Origin: Larkinella terrae
Lineage (GTDB): Bacteria; Bacteroidota; Bacteroidia; Cytophagales; Spirosomataceae
NCBI RefSeq assembly: GCF_009668025.1
Contig: NZ_WJXZ01000002.1
Span: 317,216 to 381,215 of the forward strand
Length of the DNA stretch: 64,000 nucleotides
Reading direction: 5' to 3'
Positions 55,367 through 64,000 of the stretch are shown here, one piece after another. The translations under genes were made by a program, and so were the position numbers. The notes under the pieces are model-generated. The model made no database searches and was not told the DNA's origin. It saw only the letters and a list, made by a program, of their open reading frames with translations. Positions within the stretch are counted from its first letter, which is position 1. Each line of letters begins with the position of its first letter.

Positions 55367-55550
55367 ACAAGCGAAATTAAAGGAACAAAAATTAGGTTAA
55401 TCGCTCTCTAAAATAGCTTATTGCTGCCAGATCCCTCACTTATTTCTATTGAGTAGCTCAATAAGTCGACAGCTTACGGAAGGGTCTGCGGGCCAATTGG
55501 CTGGCTATAAGCCATTTGTTCTGGACCCATCAACGGTTTCATTCCCAGCA

Positions 55551-55580
55551 AAAAAATAGCACCAGGAAGGTCCCGGTGCC
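55551..55580 (-). terminator. Rho-independent terminator after SusD
   Basis: On the minus strand the stem ggcaccggg/ctggtgct (one mismatch, loop ACCTT) is followed by attttttt. It lies 27 bp after the SusD stop. Confidence 0.7.
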
Positions 55581-55607
55581 ATTTGGTACTTCTCGAACGT
55601 TATTATT

Positions 55608-57170
55608 TTATTTATCCCACCAAACCACGCTGGAAAGGGTGTTGACTCCACCCTGACGGGTGCGTGCTTCGAGGAAGTTTGTTTTGTTGTACGTTTCTTC
55701 CGAATCCGGAATCACAAACCGGGTCGGGACTTTTCCGCCGGTCAGGTTACCCGGATAATTGGTTGGGGTCAAAACCGGGTAGCCGGTGCGTCGCCAGTTG
55801 GCGAAAATTTCGTATTCGTCTTCCAGAAAGAGCGAAACCCACTTCTGCGTCTGAATCTGCTCCATTTGCTGGGCAACGGTTCCGGCGGTTTTGTACGGAT
55901 TCACGTTCAGATAGGCGTTGATTTTTGCTTCCGAAATCGTTCCGCCCGAACCAAACAGCGCCCATTGCCGCATCCCGGCTTTCACCGCGTCGGTATACGC
56001 CGAGGCCGCCGTCCCAATGCTTTTCCAGCCCCGGACCGAGGCTTCGGCCAGCAGCAGGTTCGTTTCGGCATTGCCAAACACGATCAGGGGCGCGCTGTAT
56101 TTCAGCAAGGTATTCGGGTTGGGTTCCGAGAACGAATTGAAATTGGCGGGCAGGTTGTTGAACGCTGCGTTGGGCATACCGCTTTGCAATGCCGTCGTGG
56201 TGTCGGCCGTAAACGTTTTGCCATCCGCCGACGTCCACACGATCGAGATCACGTTCAGACGGGGGTCTTTGGTGTTTTTCAGGTAATCGATCAGCGTTTT
56301 GGCAAACTTGCCGCCTTCCACGTTGTCGCCACCGGGCGTAATGTAGTCCGTGCTTAATAAACCGTTGGCAATGAAATTCCGGCTGGCAGTCTGCGAACCG
56401 TCCACGTAGGCAATGATGGCCCGGTCGGCATCGTCCAGGATAACTCCGCCCGTAATGGCTTTCTCCACCCAGGTTTTGGCCGTAGCCGGATCGACTTCCG
56501 TTAACCGCATGCCCAGCCGCAGCATCAGTGAGTAGGCGAATTTCTTCCACTTCACGACATCGCCATTGTACATCAGGTCGGCGGTTCCAAACGTTGCTTT
56601 GGTGGCGTCGAAAGCCGCGATGGACGCATCGAGTTCTTTCAGCAAATCGGCATAAATGGCCTGCTGCGAGTCGTATTTAGGCCCGTAATTCTTGTCGGAA
56701 AGCGCTTTTCCGGCGTCGAAATACGGAATATCGCCATAAAGGTCAGTCATGCGGTGGAAAATATACGCTTTCCAGATGCGGGCCGCCGACAGTTTGTTGA
56801 CATCGGCCGGATTGGTCGAAACCGCATCGATCACCTGACGAATGGAAATGATAGCGCCCTGTCCCGCACCAGTTCCGGCGTAGGCATTCCAGTTACCGGT
56901 CGAGTAACTGTAGTTAAAGTACTTGTCGCCAGCTGCCGGAACTTCTTTGTAAGTGGCAAAATGCTGCATCGACTGGCCGATGGTCAGGTAAGCCGCACCC
57001 GTAAAGTTGGTGCTGACACCGTCGAGCTGGGCCCGGGTAAACAGGTAACCCGGAATAACCTCGGAGTATTTATTCGGGTCCACGTTCATTTCCTCAAAGC
57101 CTTTGTCGCAGGCCGACAGCAGGAAGAGAAACGGGGCCGCGAGTAAGATTTTATGAATGATATTCTTCAT
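55608..57170 (-). CDS. SusD/RagB-family outer-membrane lipoprotein (SusD-like 2)
   Basis: 520 residues. The lipoprotein signal ends LLSAC (C21). The N-terminal FEEMNVDPNKYSEVIPGYLF and the helical TPR-like core (YGDIPYFDAGKA, KWKKFAYSLMLRLGMRL, LLLAEASVRGW) mark the SusD-like 2 branch. It forms the lid of the outer-membrane uptake complex with the SusC protein, whose stop is 17 bp upstream. Substrate unknown; this branch is often linked to peptides or non-starch ligands. Confidence 0.92.
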   Translation of the reverse strand: MKNIIHKILLAAPFLFLLSACDKGFEEMNVDPNKYSEVIPGYLFTRAQLDGVSTNFTGAAYLTIGQSMQHFATYKEVPAAGDKYFNYSYSTGNWNAYAGTGAGQGAIISIRQVIDAVSTNPADVNKLSAARIWKAYIFHRMTDLYGDIPYFDAGKALSDKNYGPKYDSQQAIYADLLKELDASIAAFDATKATFGTADLMYNGDVVKWKKFAYSLMLRLGMRLTEVDPATAKTWVEKAITGGVILDDADRAIIAYVDGSQTASRNFIANGLLSTDYITPGGDNVEGGKFAKTLIDYLKNTKDPRLNVISIVWTSADGKTFTADTTTALQSGMPNAAFNNLPANFNSFSEPNPNTLLKYSAPLIVFGNAETNLLLAEASVRGWKSIGTAASAYTDAVKAGMRQWALFGSGGTISEAKINAYLNVNPYKTAGTVAQQMEQIQTQKWVSLFLEDEYEIFANWRRTGYPVLTPTNYPGNLTGGKVPTRFVIPDSEETYNKTNFLEARTRQGGVNTLSSVVWWDK

Positions 57171-57187
57171 GATCAGAAAGCTATGTG

Positions 57188-60100
57188 TTAAAATTTCACC
57201 ATTAAATTCACCCCAAGACTCTTGGTTCTGGGCACGCCGAACGCTTCCAGACCCTGGGCGTTGGTGCTGGTGTAACCCGACTCCGGATCGAAATACTGGT
57301 TCTTTTTGTCCTTGTACAGAATGGCGAGGTTCCGGGCCACCAGCGAGATCGACGCCGATTGCAGTTTCAGGAACGGCAGCTTGCTGACGGGCAGGTTATA
57401 GCTCAACACCACCTGACGCAGCTTCACGAAGTCGTTGTTGAACATGAACATCGCGGTGTAATTCTTGTCGTTGTCGTAATACGTATCGACTTCTTCTTTG
57501 CTCCATTTTTTGGTAAACGGATTGCCTTCCGGCGTAACACCCGTTACGGTGACCCCGGTTTCGCGACCGGGCAGCGTTTCCTGCGGCAAACCAAACCGGT
57601 AGGCATACTGGTAGAGATTCGAATAAACGATGCTACCGAATTTACCGTCGATCAGCAGGTTCAGCGAGAAGTTTTTGTAGCGGAAATTGTTCGTAATCCC
57701 CATCGTCAACGGTGGCGTTCCCTGTCCGATTTCCTGCAAATCACCCCGCACCGCGTATCCACTGGCGGTATTGAAAACCACATTTCCATTGGCATCGGTT
57801 TTTTTCTGATACCCCCAAACCGTACCGTAAGGCCGGTTCAGTACGTTCCGCACCAGACCTCCACCAACCCCGCTGCCGACGTCGATCCCGGTCAACCCTT
57901 CGGCCAGCCGCTCGATTTTGCTCTTGTTGTAGGCCATGTTGTAGCTCACGTCCCAGTTGAAACTACCGTTCTGAACCGGCGTTCCGGTCAGCAACAACTC
58001 GATCCCTTTGTTGCTCAGCTCACCCACGTTCAGCAACGCGGAAGTGTAACCCGACGAAAGCGCGATGTTGGACGTAACGATGTCGTTCGTGGTTTTCCGG
58101 TTGTAAAACGTCAGGTCGATGCCCAACCGGTTGTTCAGGAATTTGGCTTCAACACCGGCTTCGGCCGTGGTCGAGGTCAACGGTTTCAGATCCGGGTTCG
58201 GCACCTGCGACGAGGACAGCACCTGTACCGGCCGACCGTTGTGACCACCCTGCTGCATCGAGTAATACTGGTAAATCTGGTAGGCATTCACCGTGGCACC
58301 GCCCACCTGCGCCCACGAAGCCCGCAGCTTGGCAAAGCTGATCGCTTTCGGCATGCGGATGGCATCCGACAGAATCAGCGATCCGCCGACGGACGGGTAG
58401 AAAATGCTGTTGCTCTTCGGATTCAGGACCGAAAACCAGTCCTGGCGACCCGAAACCGTCAGGTAAGCCAGTCCTTTGTAGCCGAAATCCACCGAACCGA
58501 AAACCGAGTTGATCGCGCTTTTCAGGTACGTCGGCGTCGTTGTCGAAGCCGCCAGGTTGGTGTAGCTGTAGAAATAAGGCACCGTAAATTCGCTACCCGC
58601 AATCACCGTCTGATCGTAAATGCTGCGTTGCGCGTTGGCACCGAGCATGGCCGAAAAACTCAGATCCTTGAAAAAGGTGGTGTTGTAATTCAGCGTTAGC
58701 ATGCCGTTGGTTTCCGACGAAGTTGTTTTCCGGCCTTCGTACGTTCCCAGCGGTGCGAAGGCGTTGTTGGTCGGCTGCACGTATTCCGACTGAAAACTGT
58801 AGTAATCCTGGCTGACACTTCCTTTCAGAAACAGGTTGTCCAGAATGTCGTAACGGATACTTCCCTGACTCAAAAACCGGTGTTTGGTATCGTCGTTTTT
58901 GAATTTGTTGACCACAAAATACGGGTTGGGCGCGGCCGGAACCGGGTTCCATTCCATTTCCTTGCCCGTTGCCGGATCGTAACCGGGTGCCAGGCTGCGA
59001 ATATCGACGACGTTGGCCACCAGGTACGTCGCCCAGTGGGGGTTCATATCGGCGTAGCCTACTTTCGGGCGGTTTGTTCCGGCTTCGTAGTTGTACTGGA
59101 ATACGGTTTCGATGCTCAGCTTTTTGCCCAGGAACGCATTCAGGTTGAGGTTGGCAATTTTCCGTGTGAACGACGAATTCGGTACAATGCTGTTGGAGTT
59201 CGTGTTGTTCAGACCCAGCCGGAAGTTGACCGACTCATTTCCGCCCGTAAAAGCCACCGAATTGATGTAGTTGCTGCCCGTCCGGTAGAAGTTCTTCAGG
59301 TTGTCTTTCTGGGGTGAATACGGGTGCAACTGTCCGTCAACCTGAATCGTGGGCTGACCGTCCATGCGCGCACCGTACGAAAGCCGTCCCGTACTTTTGG
59401 CTTCCGTCAGGGTTGTCGGTTTTTTACCGTCCAGTCCCTGGCCGTATTCATACTGCCAGTTCGGAATCACGGCGATGTTCTCGAAAGAGGTTGTGCTGTT
59501 GACTTCCACCCCGACGCCCTTTTGGCCGCGTCCTTTTTTGGTGGTGATCAGAATAACTCCGTTGGAAGCCCGCGCACCGTAAAGTGCCGCAGCCGGACCG
59601 CCTTTCAGGACGCTGATCGACTCGATGTCGTCGGGGTTGATCCCGCCAATTCCGTCACCCCGGTCGACGTTCATCCCGTTTCCGTCCGACGCCGTTCCGC
59701 CACCGGGAATGCTGTTATCCATCGGCATCCCGTTGATCACATACAAGGGCTGGTTGTTGCCGTTCAAAGAGCCATTTCCGCGAATGATGATGCGGCTCGA
59801 ACCACCGGGGCCGGTTGCCATACCGGTGGCGTTTACTCCGGCAATTTTACCCGTCAGCGCGTTGGCGACGTTGTTTTCCCTGGCCTGGGTAAATTCACTT
59901 CCTTTCACTTCCGTTACGGCGTATGCGAGCGCTTTTTTCTCCCGCGCAATCCCGAGGGCGGTTACGACCACTTCGGCCAGCGACTTGGCTTCGGGGGCCA
60001 TCTGGACCGAAACCGCCGTCTGGTTGCCCACCGTTACTTCCTGCGATACGTACCCGACAAAGCTGAAAATCAGTACCGCATTCGTTACTTCCGCATCCGG

Positions 60101-60631
60101 AACCTCCAGCCGGTAGCTGCCTTCCGCATCCGAAGACGTACCGCGCGTGGTTCCTTTCAGCAGAATGCTGACGCCGGGAAGACCGGCTCCGTTTTCGTCC
60201 GTCACTTTACCGGTGATGTTGCGTTTGGGGGCTTCCCTGACCTTCGCGGGGGCCGTTTCTACCGGTGCCGATACGCGTTTCAGGATAATCCGGTCCTGCA
60301 CGACTTCGTAAGTCACCTGGTGGGGTGCCAGTATTTTTTCGAGTACCTCAGAAAGCGCTTCGTCCCGGAATTTGAAGCTGTATTTCTGATTGCCGAAAAC
60401 CTGGGGATTGTACATGAATTTGACTTTCACCACATTTTCAAGCTTGTCCAGCGCTTTCTCAACGTCAACATTATTCAAATGCAGGGTTACTTTTTGCTCC
60501 AGAACTTTTGGTCCACGCCCGTCGTGATGAGCGTACGTCAGCGTGGTTAATGCGATGGATAGAAGGGCTTGATACAGCGCAATCCGCAGGATTGTCCGTA
60601 AAGCGGCATGAAATTGTACAGTTCTCGACAT
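57188..60631 (-). CDS. SusC-type TonB-dependent transporter with N-terminal STN domain
   Basis: 1147 residues from ATG 60631 (MSRTVQFHAALRTILRIALY). A signal segment (about 1-35) is followed by an STN domain (VTLHLNNVDVEKALDKLENV to QDRIILKR), a CarboxypepD_reg-like domain (GKVTDENGAGLPGVSILLKG), a plug with the SusC signature region (ALYGARASNGVILITTKKG) and a long barrel ending LGVNLMVKF. It pumps a ligand captured by the SusD partner across the outer membrane. An STN domain often signals to a FecR anti-sigma factor, but no FecR/sigma pair is in the window. Confidence 0.93.
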   Translation of the reverse strand: MSRTVQFHAALRTILRIALYQALLSIALTTLTYAHHDGRGPKVLEQKVTLHLNNVDVEKALDKLENVVKVKFMYNPQVFGNQKYSFKFRDEALSEVLEKILAPHQVTYEVVQDRIILKRVSAPVETAPAKVREAPKRNITGKVTDENGAGLPGVSILLKGTTRGTSSDAEGSYRLEVPDAEVTNAVLIFSFVGYVSQEVTVGNQTAVSVQMAPEAKSLAEVVVTALGIAREKKALAYAVTEVKGSEFTQARENNVANALTGKIAGVNATGMATGPGGSSRIIIRGNGSLNGNNQPLYVINGMPMDNSIPGGGTASDGNGMNVDRGDGIGGINPDDIESISVLKGGPAAALYGARASNGVILITTKKGRGQKGVGVEVNSTTSFENIAVIPNWQYEYGQGLDGKKPTTLTEAKSTGRLSYGARMDGQPTIQVDGQLHPYSPQKDNLKNFYRTGSNYINSVAFTGGNESVNFRLGLNNTNSNSIVPNSSFTRKIANLNLNAFLGKKLSIETVFQYNYEAGTNRPKVGYADMNPHWATYLVANVVDIRSLAPGYDPATGKEMEWNPVPAAPNPYFVVNKFKNDDTKHRFLSQGSIRYDILDNLFLKGSVSQDYYSFQSEYVQPTNNAFAPLGTYEGRKTTSSETNGMLTLNYNTTFFKDLSFSAMLGANAQRSIYDQTVIAGSEFTVPYFYSYTNLAASTTTPTYLKSAINSVFGSVDFGYKGLAYLTVSGRQDWFSVLNPKSNSIFYPSVGGSLILSDAIRMPKAISFAKLRASWAQVGGATVNAYQIYQYYSMQQGGHNGRPVQVLSSSQVPNPDLKPLTSTTAEAGVEAKFLNNRLGIDLTFYNRKTTNDIVTSNIALSSGYTSALLNVGELSNKGIELLLTGTPVQNGSFNWDVSYNMAYNKSKIERLAEGLTGIDVGSGVGGGLVRNVLNRPYGTVWGYQKKTDANGNVVFNTASGYAVRGDLQEIGQGTPPLTMGITNNFRYKNFSLNLLIDGKFGSIVYSNLYQYAYRFGLPQETLPGRETGVTVTGVTPEGNPFTKKWSKEEVDTYYDNDKNYTAMFMFNNDFVKLRQVVLSYNLPVSKLPFLKLQSASISLVARNLAILYKDKKNQYFDPESGYTSTNAQGLEAFGVPRTKSLGVNLMVKF

Positions 60632-61234
60632 AATTTTGATTTTGACAGTTAAAATTCGGCGTAATGATTCCCAGTCCACCCTTTTTGGGATGTAGCGAAA
60701 CAGGCGTAAAAATTCAGGAGATCAGCGGGCCGATAATGTTGCACCATTATTGGCTTGTGAACAATCAGCGGTGAACTTTATTCATAGGCAACAGTGAGTG
60801 TTAATAGAGATTAGTTTTAGGTCGGTTAAGTCGGTTTACGGTTTTCTGTTTACGGTATTCTGTGGGCGACCGGAGCCTTTTTCACCGAAGCTGGCGTAAG
60901 CGGCAACAGGAATGCGTCAGCCACCGAACACTGAATACTGTAAACCGAAAACCGCGTTCGTATTGCGATTTGGGGGAAAGATGCAGGAATCGGGAAGCAA
61001 TACTCTTTTTGGTGAAATTTTTTTTAAGCAATTTTTAGAAACCTGAAATAATCTATGGCTGGAGCGAAAATAACGCGGATTTATTCTTAAAATTTTTTAC
61101 AAAATAAAATTCGCGGCACTGATCATCCGCGATTTTCTCAGGTTTATTCCGTCGAAATTGTTGTTTGTCGGAAACCGCTTCGGTTCCGGCATCGGGGCGG
61201 ATATCTTTGGACCATCCATTCGAAGCCATCCGCC
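60632..61234. other. Divergent intergenic region between two TonB-receptor genes
   Basis: 603 bp upstream of both the SusC gene (minus) and the receptor at 61235 (plus). It contains the imperfect inverted repeat at 60839-60954 and a small dyad (tcgcgg/ccgcga, 61111-61132, with extra A:T pairs). I found no clear promoter core in it. No gene is supportable here. Confidence 0.5.
60839..60954. repeat. Imperfect long inverted repeat (tttacggttt family)
   Basis: The segment gtttacggtattctgtg (60848-60864) pairs with cactgaatactgtaaac (60929-60945), 15 of 17 positions. Outer arms cggttttc/gaaaaccg also pair. It resembles the element at 39610-39690, which also has tttacggttt arms and a gctgacgcg segment. 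Confidence 0.5.
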
Positions 61235-63403
61235 ATGAAACGACCCGTACTCTTCTTTTGCGCCCTGTATTTTCCCGCGTTGAGCTGGGCGCAAACGACC
61301 ATAACCGGCAAAATCACCGACCGCAAAGGCGAAGGGTTGCCGGGCGCAAACGTCTTCATCATTGGTTCCTACGACGGCGTCAATACCGACGCCAACGGTG
61401 CGTTCAGCTTCCAGACCAGTCAGAAAGACACGGCCACCCTCGCGGTGAGCTTTGTCGGCTACGAACCGGTTCAGCAAAAGATCAAACTCGACCAGCCAGC
61501 CATTCAGTTTAGCCGCAAACTGGAGGAAACCGCGACCATTCTCAATACCGTCGTCATTACAGCGGGGGCCTTTGAAGCCAGCGACGAAAAGCGCCAGACG
61601 GTTTTAAAACCGCTCGACATTGTGACGACTGCCAGCGGGGGCGCCGACATTCCGGCGGTGATGCAGTTGCTGCCCGGTGCGCAACGCGTTGGCGACCAGA
61701 CCGGTTTGTTCGTGCGGGGTGGGGCGGCTTCCGAAACCCGCACCATTATCGACGGGCTGGCGGTGCAGAATCCGTTTTCGAGCGGGGCGCCGGACGTGGC
61801 CCAGCGGAGCCGGTTTTCGCCTTTTCTGTTCAAAGGAACGGCGTTCAGCACGGGCGGTTATTCGGCCCAGTACGGGCAGGCGCTTTCGTCGGTTTTGTCG
61901 CTGAATACGAAAGACCGCGCCGAAGACAACGACGGCATCAGCGTCGGTTTCAATGCCGCCGGTATCACGCTGTCGGCTTTCAAAAAAGAGCGGATCACCT
62001 TTTCGGTGAATTACACCAACCTGAATCCGCTGTTTAACGTTCTGAAATCGAACATCAACTGGCTTCACTCGCCGGAAGCGGGCGGCACGTCGATCATTCT
62101 GACGCAACCCATCGGCCGGCGCGGTTTACTGAAACATTACACCGACCTTTCGATGGCGTATCAGGGCATCGAGTTTCGGAATTTTACCGGCGACTTCCGG
62201 GCATCACCGTTCACGGTTCGTAACCGGAATGCCTTTTCGATGACCACTTTTCAAACCACCTGGGACGAAGGGCGCTGGGGGCTGCAAACCGGTGTCAGCT
62301 ATAATTACAACCGCGACCGGCTGGGCATCGATACGGTTTCGGCGCGAACGCAGGAACAGCGGATGCAGGCGCGGGCGGTTTTAACGCGCTCGCTGAGCAG
62401 TAAAGTTTCGTTGCTGACCGGGGCCGAACTTCACCGGTATACGTACCAAAACCGCTACAGCATCTGGGGCGGCTCGCTAACGGACTGGTATTCGGCGGTT
62501 TTTGTGGAAACGGAAGTGTTTTTTACCCGGAAACTGGCCGTGCGGGCGGGTTTGCGCGGGGAACGGTCGTCGGTGATTGACCGGGCAACTGTGTCACCCC
62601 GCCTGTCGATGGCCTACAAAACCGATTCCTACGGGCAGGTGTCGCTGGCGGCCGGTCAGTTTTACCAGAACCCCGACCAGACCTATCTGCTGACGAACCG
62701 GACGCTGAACTTCGAGCAGGCCAATCATTTGATTCTGAATTACCAGCGGATTCGGGATAACCGCACGTTTCGCGTCGAGGCATTTTACAAGGATTACCGG
62801 AATCTGGTCCGGGAAAACACCAACGGCATTTACGATCCCAATATCTATCGGTTTCCGACCAGCCGGACCAACAACAGCGGTTTTGGCTACGCGAAGGGAT
62901 TTGATCTGTTCTGGCGCGATAAAAAATCGATGAAAAATGTCGATTACTGGGTGTCGTACTCCTTTCTGGACACCAGGCGACTTTTCCGTAATTACCCGAC
63001 CGAAGCCATGCCGACTTTCGCGGCCACGCATACGCTGAACCTCGTTTTCAAGAAATACTTTCCGGCGCTGGGCATCAACACCGGCGCTACGTATTCGCTC
63101 GCCAGCGGGCGGCCCTATTACAATCCGGGCAGCGACCGGTTTCTGGGCGACAAAACGCGCCCGTACAGCAACCTGAGCGTGAACATGAGTTACATCAAAA
63201 TCCTGCCCCGGAAGTTTCTGGTACTGTATGCGTCGGCGGAAAACCTGCTGGGAACGAAGAATAGTTACGGGTATCGGTACACGCCCGACGGCCGCCAGAA
63301 GTTTGCCGTGGTGCCGCCGTTCTACCGGTTTTTCTTCGTCGGAGCGGTTTTGAGCCTTACCCGAAAACCGATTGATCCTGAATTGATTAGTAATCCGAAT
63401 TAG
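61235..63403 (+). CDS. TonB-dependent receptor with carboxypeptidase-like N-domain
   Basis: 722 residues. A signal peptide (to about 20, ending LSWAQ) is followed by a CarboxypepD_reg-like domain (GKITDRKGEGLPGANVFIIG), a plug (LLPGAQRVGDQTGLFVRGGA, TIIDGLAVQNPF) and a barrel. It lacks an STN domain and the SusC signature, so it fits the catecholate-siderophore/generic receptor branch. No SusD gene follows; instead a SnoaL-like gene starts after 2 bp. The ligand is unknown. Confidence 0.9.
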   Translation: MKRPVLFFCALYFPALSWAQTTITGKITDRKGEGLPGANVFIIGSYDGVNTDANGAFSFQTSQKDTATLAVSFVGYEPVQQKIKLDQPAIQFSRKLEETATILNTVVITAGAFEASDEKRQTVLKPLDIVTTASGGADIPAVMQLLPGAQRVGDQTGLFVRGGAASETRTIIDGLAVQNPFSSGAPDVAQRSRFSPFLFKGTAFSTGGYSAQYGQALSSVLSLNTKDRAEDNDGISVGFNAAGITLSAFKKERITFSVNYTNLNPLFNVLKSNINWLHSPEAGGTSIILTQPIGRRGLLKHYTDLSMAYQGIEFRNFTGDFRASPFTVRNRNAFSMTTFQTTWDEGRWGLQTGVSYNYNRDRLGIDTVSARTQEQRMQARAVLTRSLSSKVSLLTGAELHRYTYQNRYSIWGGSLTDWYSAVFVETEVFFTRKLAVRAGLRGERSSVIDRATVSPRLSMAYKTDSYGQVSLAAGQFYQNPDQTYLLTNRTLNFEQANHLILNYQRIRDNRTFRVEAFYKDYRNLVRENTNGIYDPNIYRFPTSRTNNSGFGYAKGFDLFWRDKKSMKNVDYWVSYSFLDTRRLFRNYPTEAMPTFAATHTLNLVFKKYFPALGINTGATYSLASGRPYYNPGSDRFLGDKTRPYSNLSVNMSYIKILPRKFLVLYASAENLLGTKNSYGYRYTPDGRQKFAVVPPFYRFFFVGAVLSLTRKPIDPELISNPN

Positions 63404-63405
63404 TT

Positions 63406-63837
63406 ATGACAAACGACGAAAAACAGATCCGGGAATTGCTGGAGACCATCAAGGAAGCCTGGGGAAAGGGAGATGCGCAGTTGTTCAGCTCTTGTTTTAC
63501 CGACGATTGCGATTATGTCACCTTTGCCGGTGACCACCTCGAAGGACGGAAAGCGAATGCGGAAGCGCATAAGGCCTTGTGGAGTGGTATTCTGCGCGGC
63601 TCGAAGCTGAACGGACGCGTGAAGAAAATCCGTTTTCTGACGCCGGATATCGCCCTGGTGTACGGCCTTGGCGCGGTCCAGTTGCGGTGGCAAAAAGCCG
63701 CCCCCAAAGGACGCGACTCGATCAGTACAAACGTCGTCATCCGGCAAAACGGAACCTGGAAAATAACGGCGTTTCACAACTGCCGCATCCAGAAACCGGG
63801 CTTTTTCCAAAAACTATTCATGAAAATTTTTAGCTAA
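63406..63837 (+). CDS. SnoaL-like / SgcJ-EcaC family protein
   Basis: 143 residues, no signal peptide. One NTF2-like domain (QIRELLETIKEAWGKGDAQL, FSSCFTDDCDYVTFAGDHLEG, VIRQNGTWKITAFHNCR) as in the SgcJ/EcaC family. Function in such stand-alone proteins is mostly unknown; some are ligand-binding or isomerase-like. It starts 2 bp after the receptor stop, so co-transcribed. Confidence 0.8.
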   Translation: MTNDEKQIRELLETIKEAWGKGDAQLFSSCFTDDCDYVTFAGDHLEGRKANAEAHKALWSGILRGSKLNGRVKKIRFLTPDIALVYGLGAVQLRWQKAAPKGRDSISTNVVIRQNGTWKITAFHNCRIQKPGFFQKLFMKIFS

Positions 63838-63891
63838 CCTCAATCATTCCAGTCATCAAAACCATTCTTCAATCATTTAACCAATCAAACC

Positions 63892-64000
63892 ATGAAAAAA
63901 GTAATCCTTTCCCTGACCCTTGCGCTGGCGGTTTTTGCCACAGCGAATGCTCAAAACGAGAAGTACACCAAAGCCATGGAAGACGCGATTGCCAAAGCAA
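63892..64000 (+). CDS. Exported protein, N-terminal part only
   Basis: The ATG at 63892 opens a signal peptide (MKKVILSLTLALAVFATANA) followed by QNEKYTKAMEDAIAKA, cut by the window edge. The start resembles exported TPR-like proteins of Bacteroidota, but too little is visible to assign a family. Confidence 0.65.
   Translation, partial: MKKVILSLTLALAVFATANAQNEKYTKAMEDAIAKA

Noticed and set aside
57359-60550. Long plus-strand open frames (446 and 408 codons)
   Set aside because: Antisense to the SusC gene; a codon-bias shadow rich in Arg, His and Val.
1-64000. CRISPR arrays, tRNA, rRNA, integrase or prophage genes
   Set aside because: No regularly spaced direct repeats, no cloverleaf-like sequences and no phage or integrase proteins were seen on either strand.

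Overview
The window reads as chromosome of a Bacteroidota bacterium. The evidence is a SusC/SusD pair, several TonB-dependent receptors, sparse Shine-Dalgarno sites and promoters of the TTG-N16-19-TAnnTTTG type. Protein style points to the Cytophagales, near Spirosoma/Larkinella; that placement is inference. I saw no tRNA, rRNA, CRISPR array, integrase or intact insertion sequence.

Region 1 (1-16138) is a capsule/exopolysaccharide locus, all on the plus strand. It holds the end of a Wza-type export protein, a Wzc-type tyrosine autokinase, an initiating sugar phosphotransferase, a NusG/UpxY-type antiterminator, an SGNH hydrolase, a Wzx flippase, a Wzy polymerase, six glycosyltransferases and a WcaF-type acetyltransferase. 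From about 3.9 to 16.5 kb the DNA is clearly more AT-rich than its surroundings, as is common for exchanged glycan cassettes.

Region 2 (16139-30436) is the most notable part: a compact natural-product cluster. A 2223-residue protein reads A-PCP-KS-AT-ACP-aminotransferase. A 1747-residue NRPS reads C-A-(N-methyltransferase)-PCP-TE. Two tandem JmjC/cupin-8 Fe(II)/2-oxoglutarate oxygenase paralogs follow. The second A domain has the glycine-type pocket D-I-L-Q-L-G-M-V-W, so with the embedded methyltransferase it should load sarcosine. The first module should extend an amino-acid starter by one malonyl unit and convert the beta-keto group to a beta-amine. A perfect 16-bp palindrome sits just before the first gene, and a perfect 17-bp-stem hairpin separates the NRPS from the oxygenases.

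Region 3 (30437-48946) is a mixed chromosomal stretch. It contains a receptor / molybdopterin-domain protein / di-heme peroxidase operon and several small uncharacterised genes. A degraded GH30 C-terminus, an EamA permease with a near-leaderless promoter, a thioredoxin and a methyltransferase follow. An FKBP lipoprotein, an MBL-fold hydrolase, a fasciclin lipoprotein, a DUF1080 protein, a NamZ-type muramidase, an ABC permease and a bestrophin complete it. Palindromic intergenic repeats, including one MITE-like element, lie at 35.3 and 39.6-39.8 kb.

Region 4 (49086-64000) holds a three-subunit molybdenum hydroxylase with a Tat-targeted iron-sulfur subunit, a GH43 glycosidase, an MFS transporter, a SusC/SusD pair, a second TonB-dependent receptor with a SnoaL-like protein, and the start of another exported protein.
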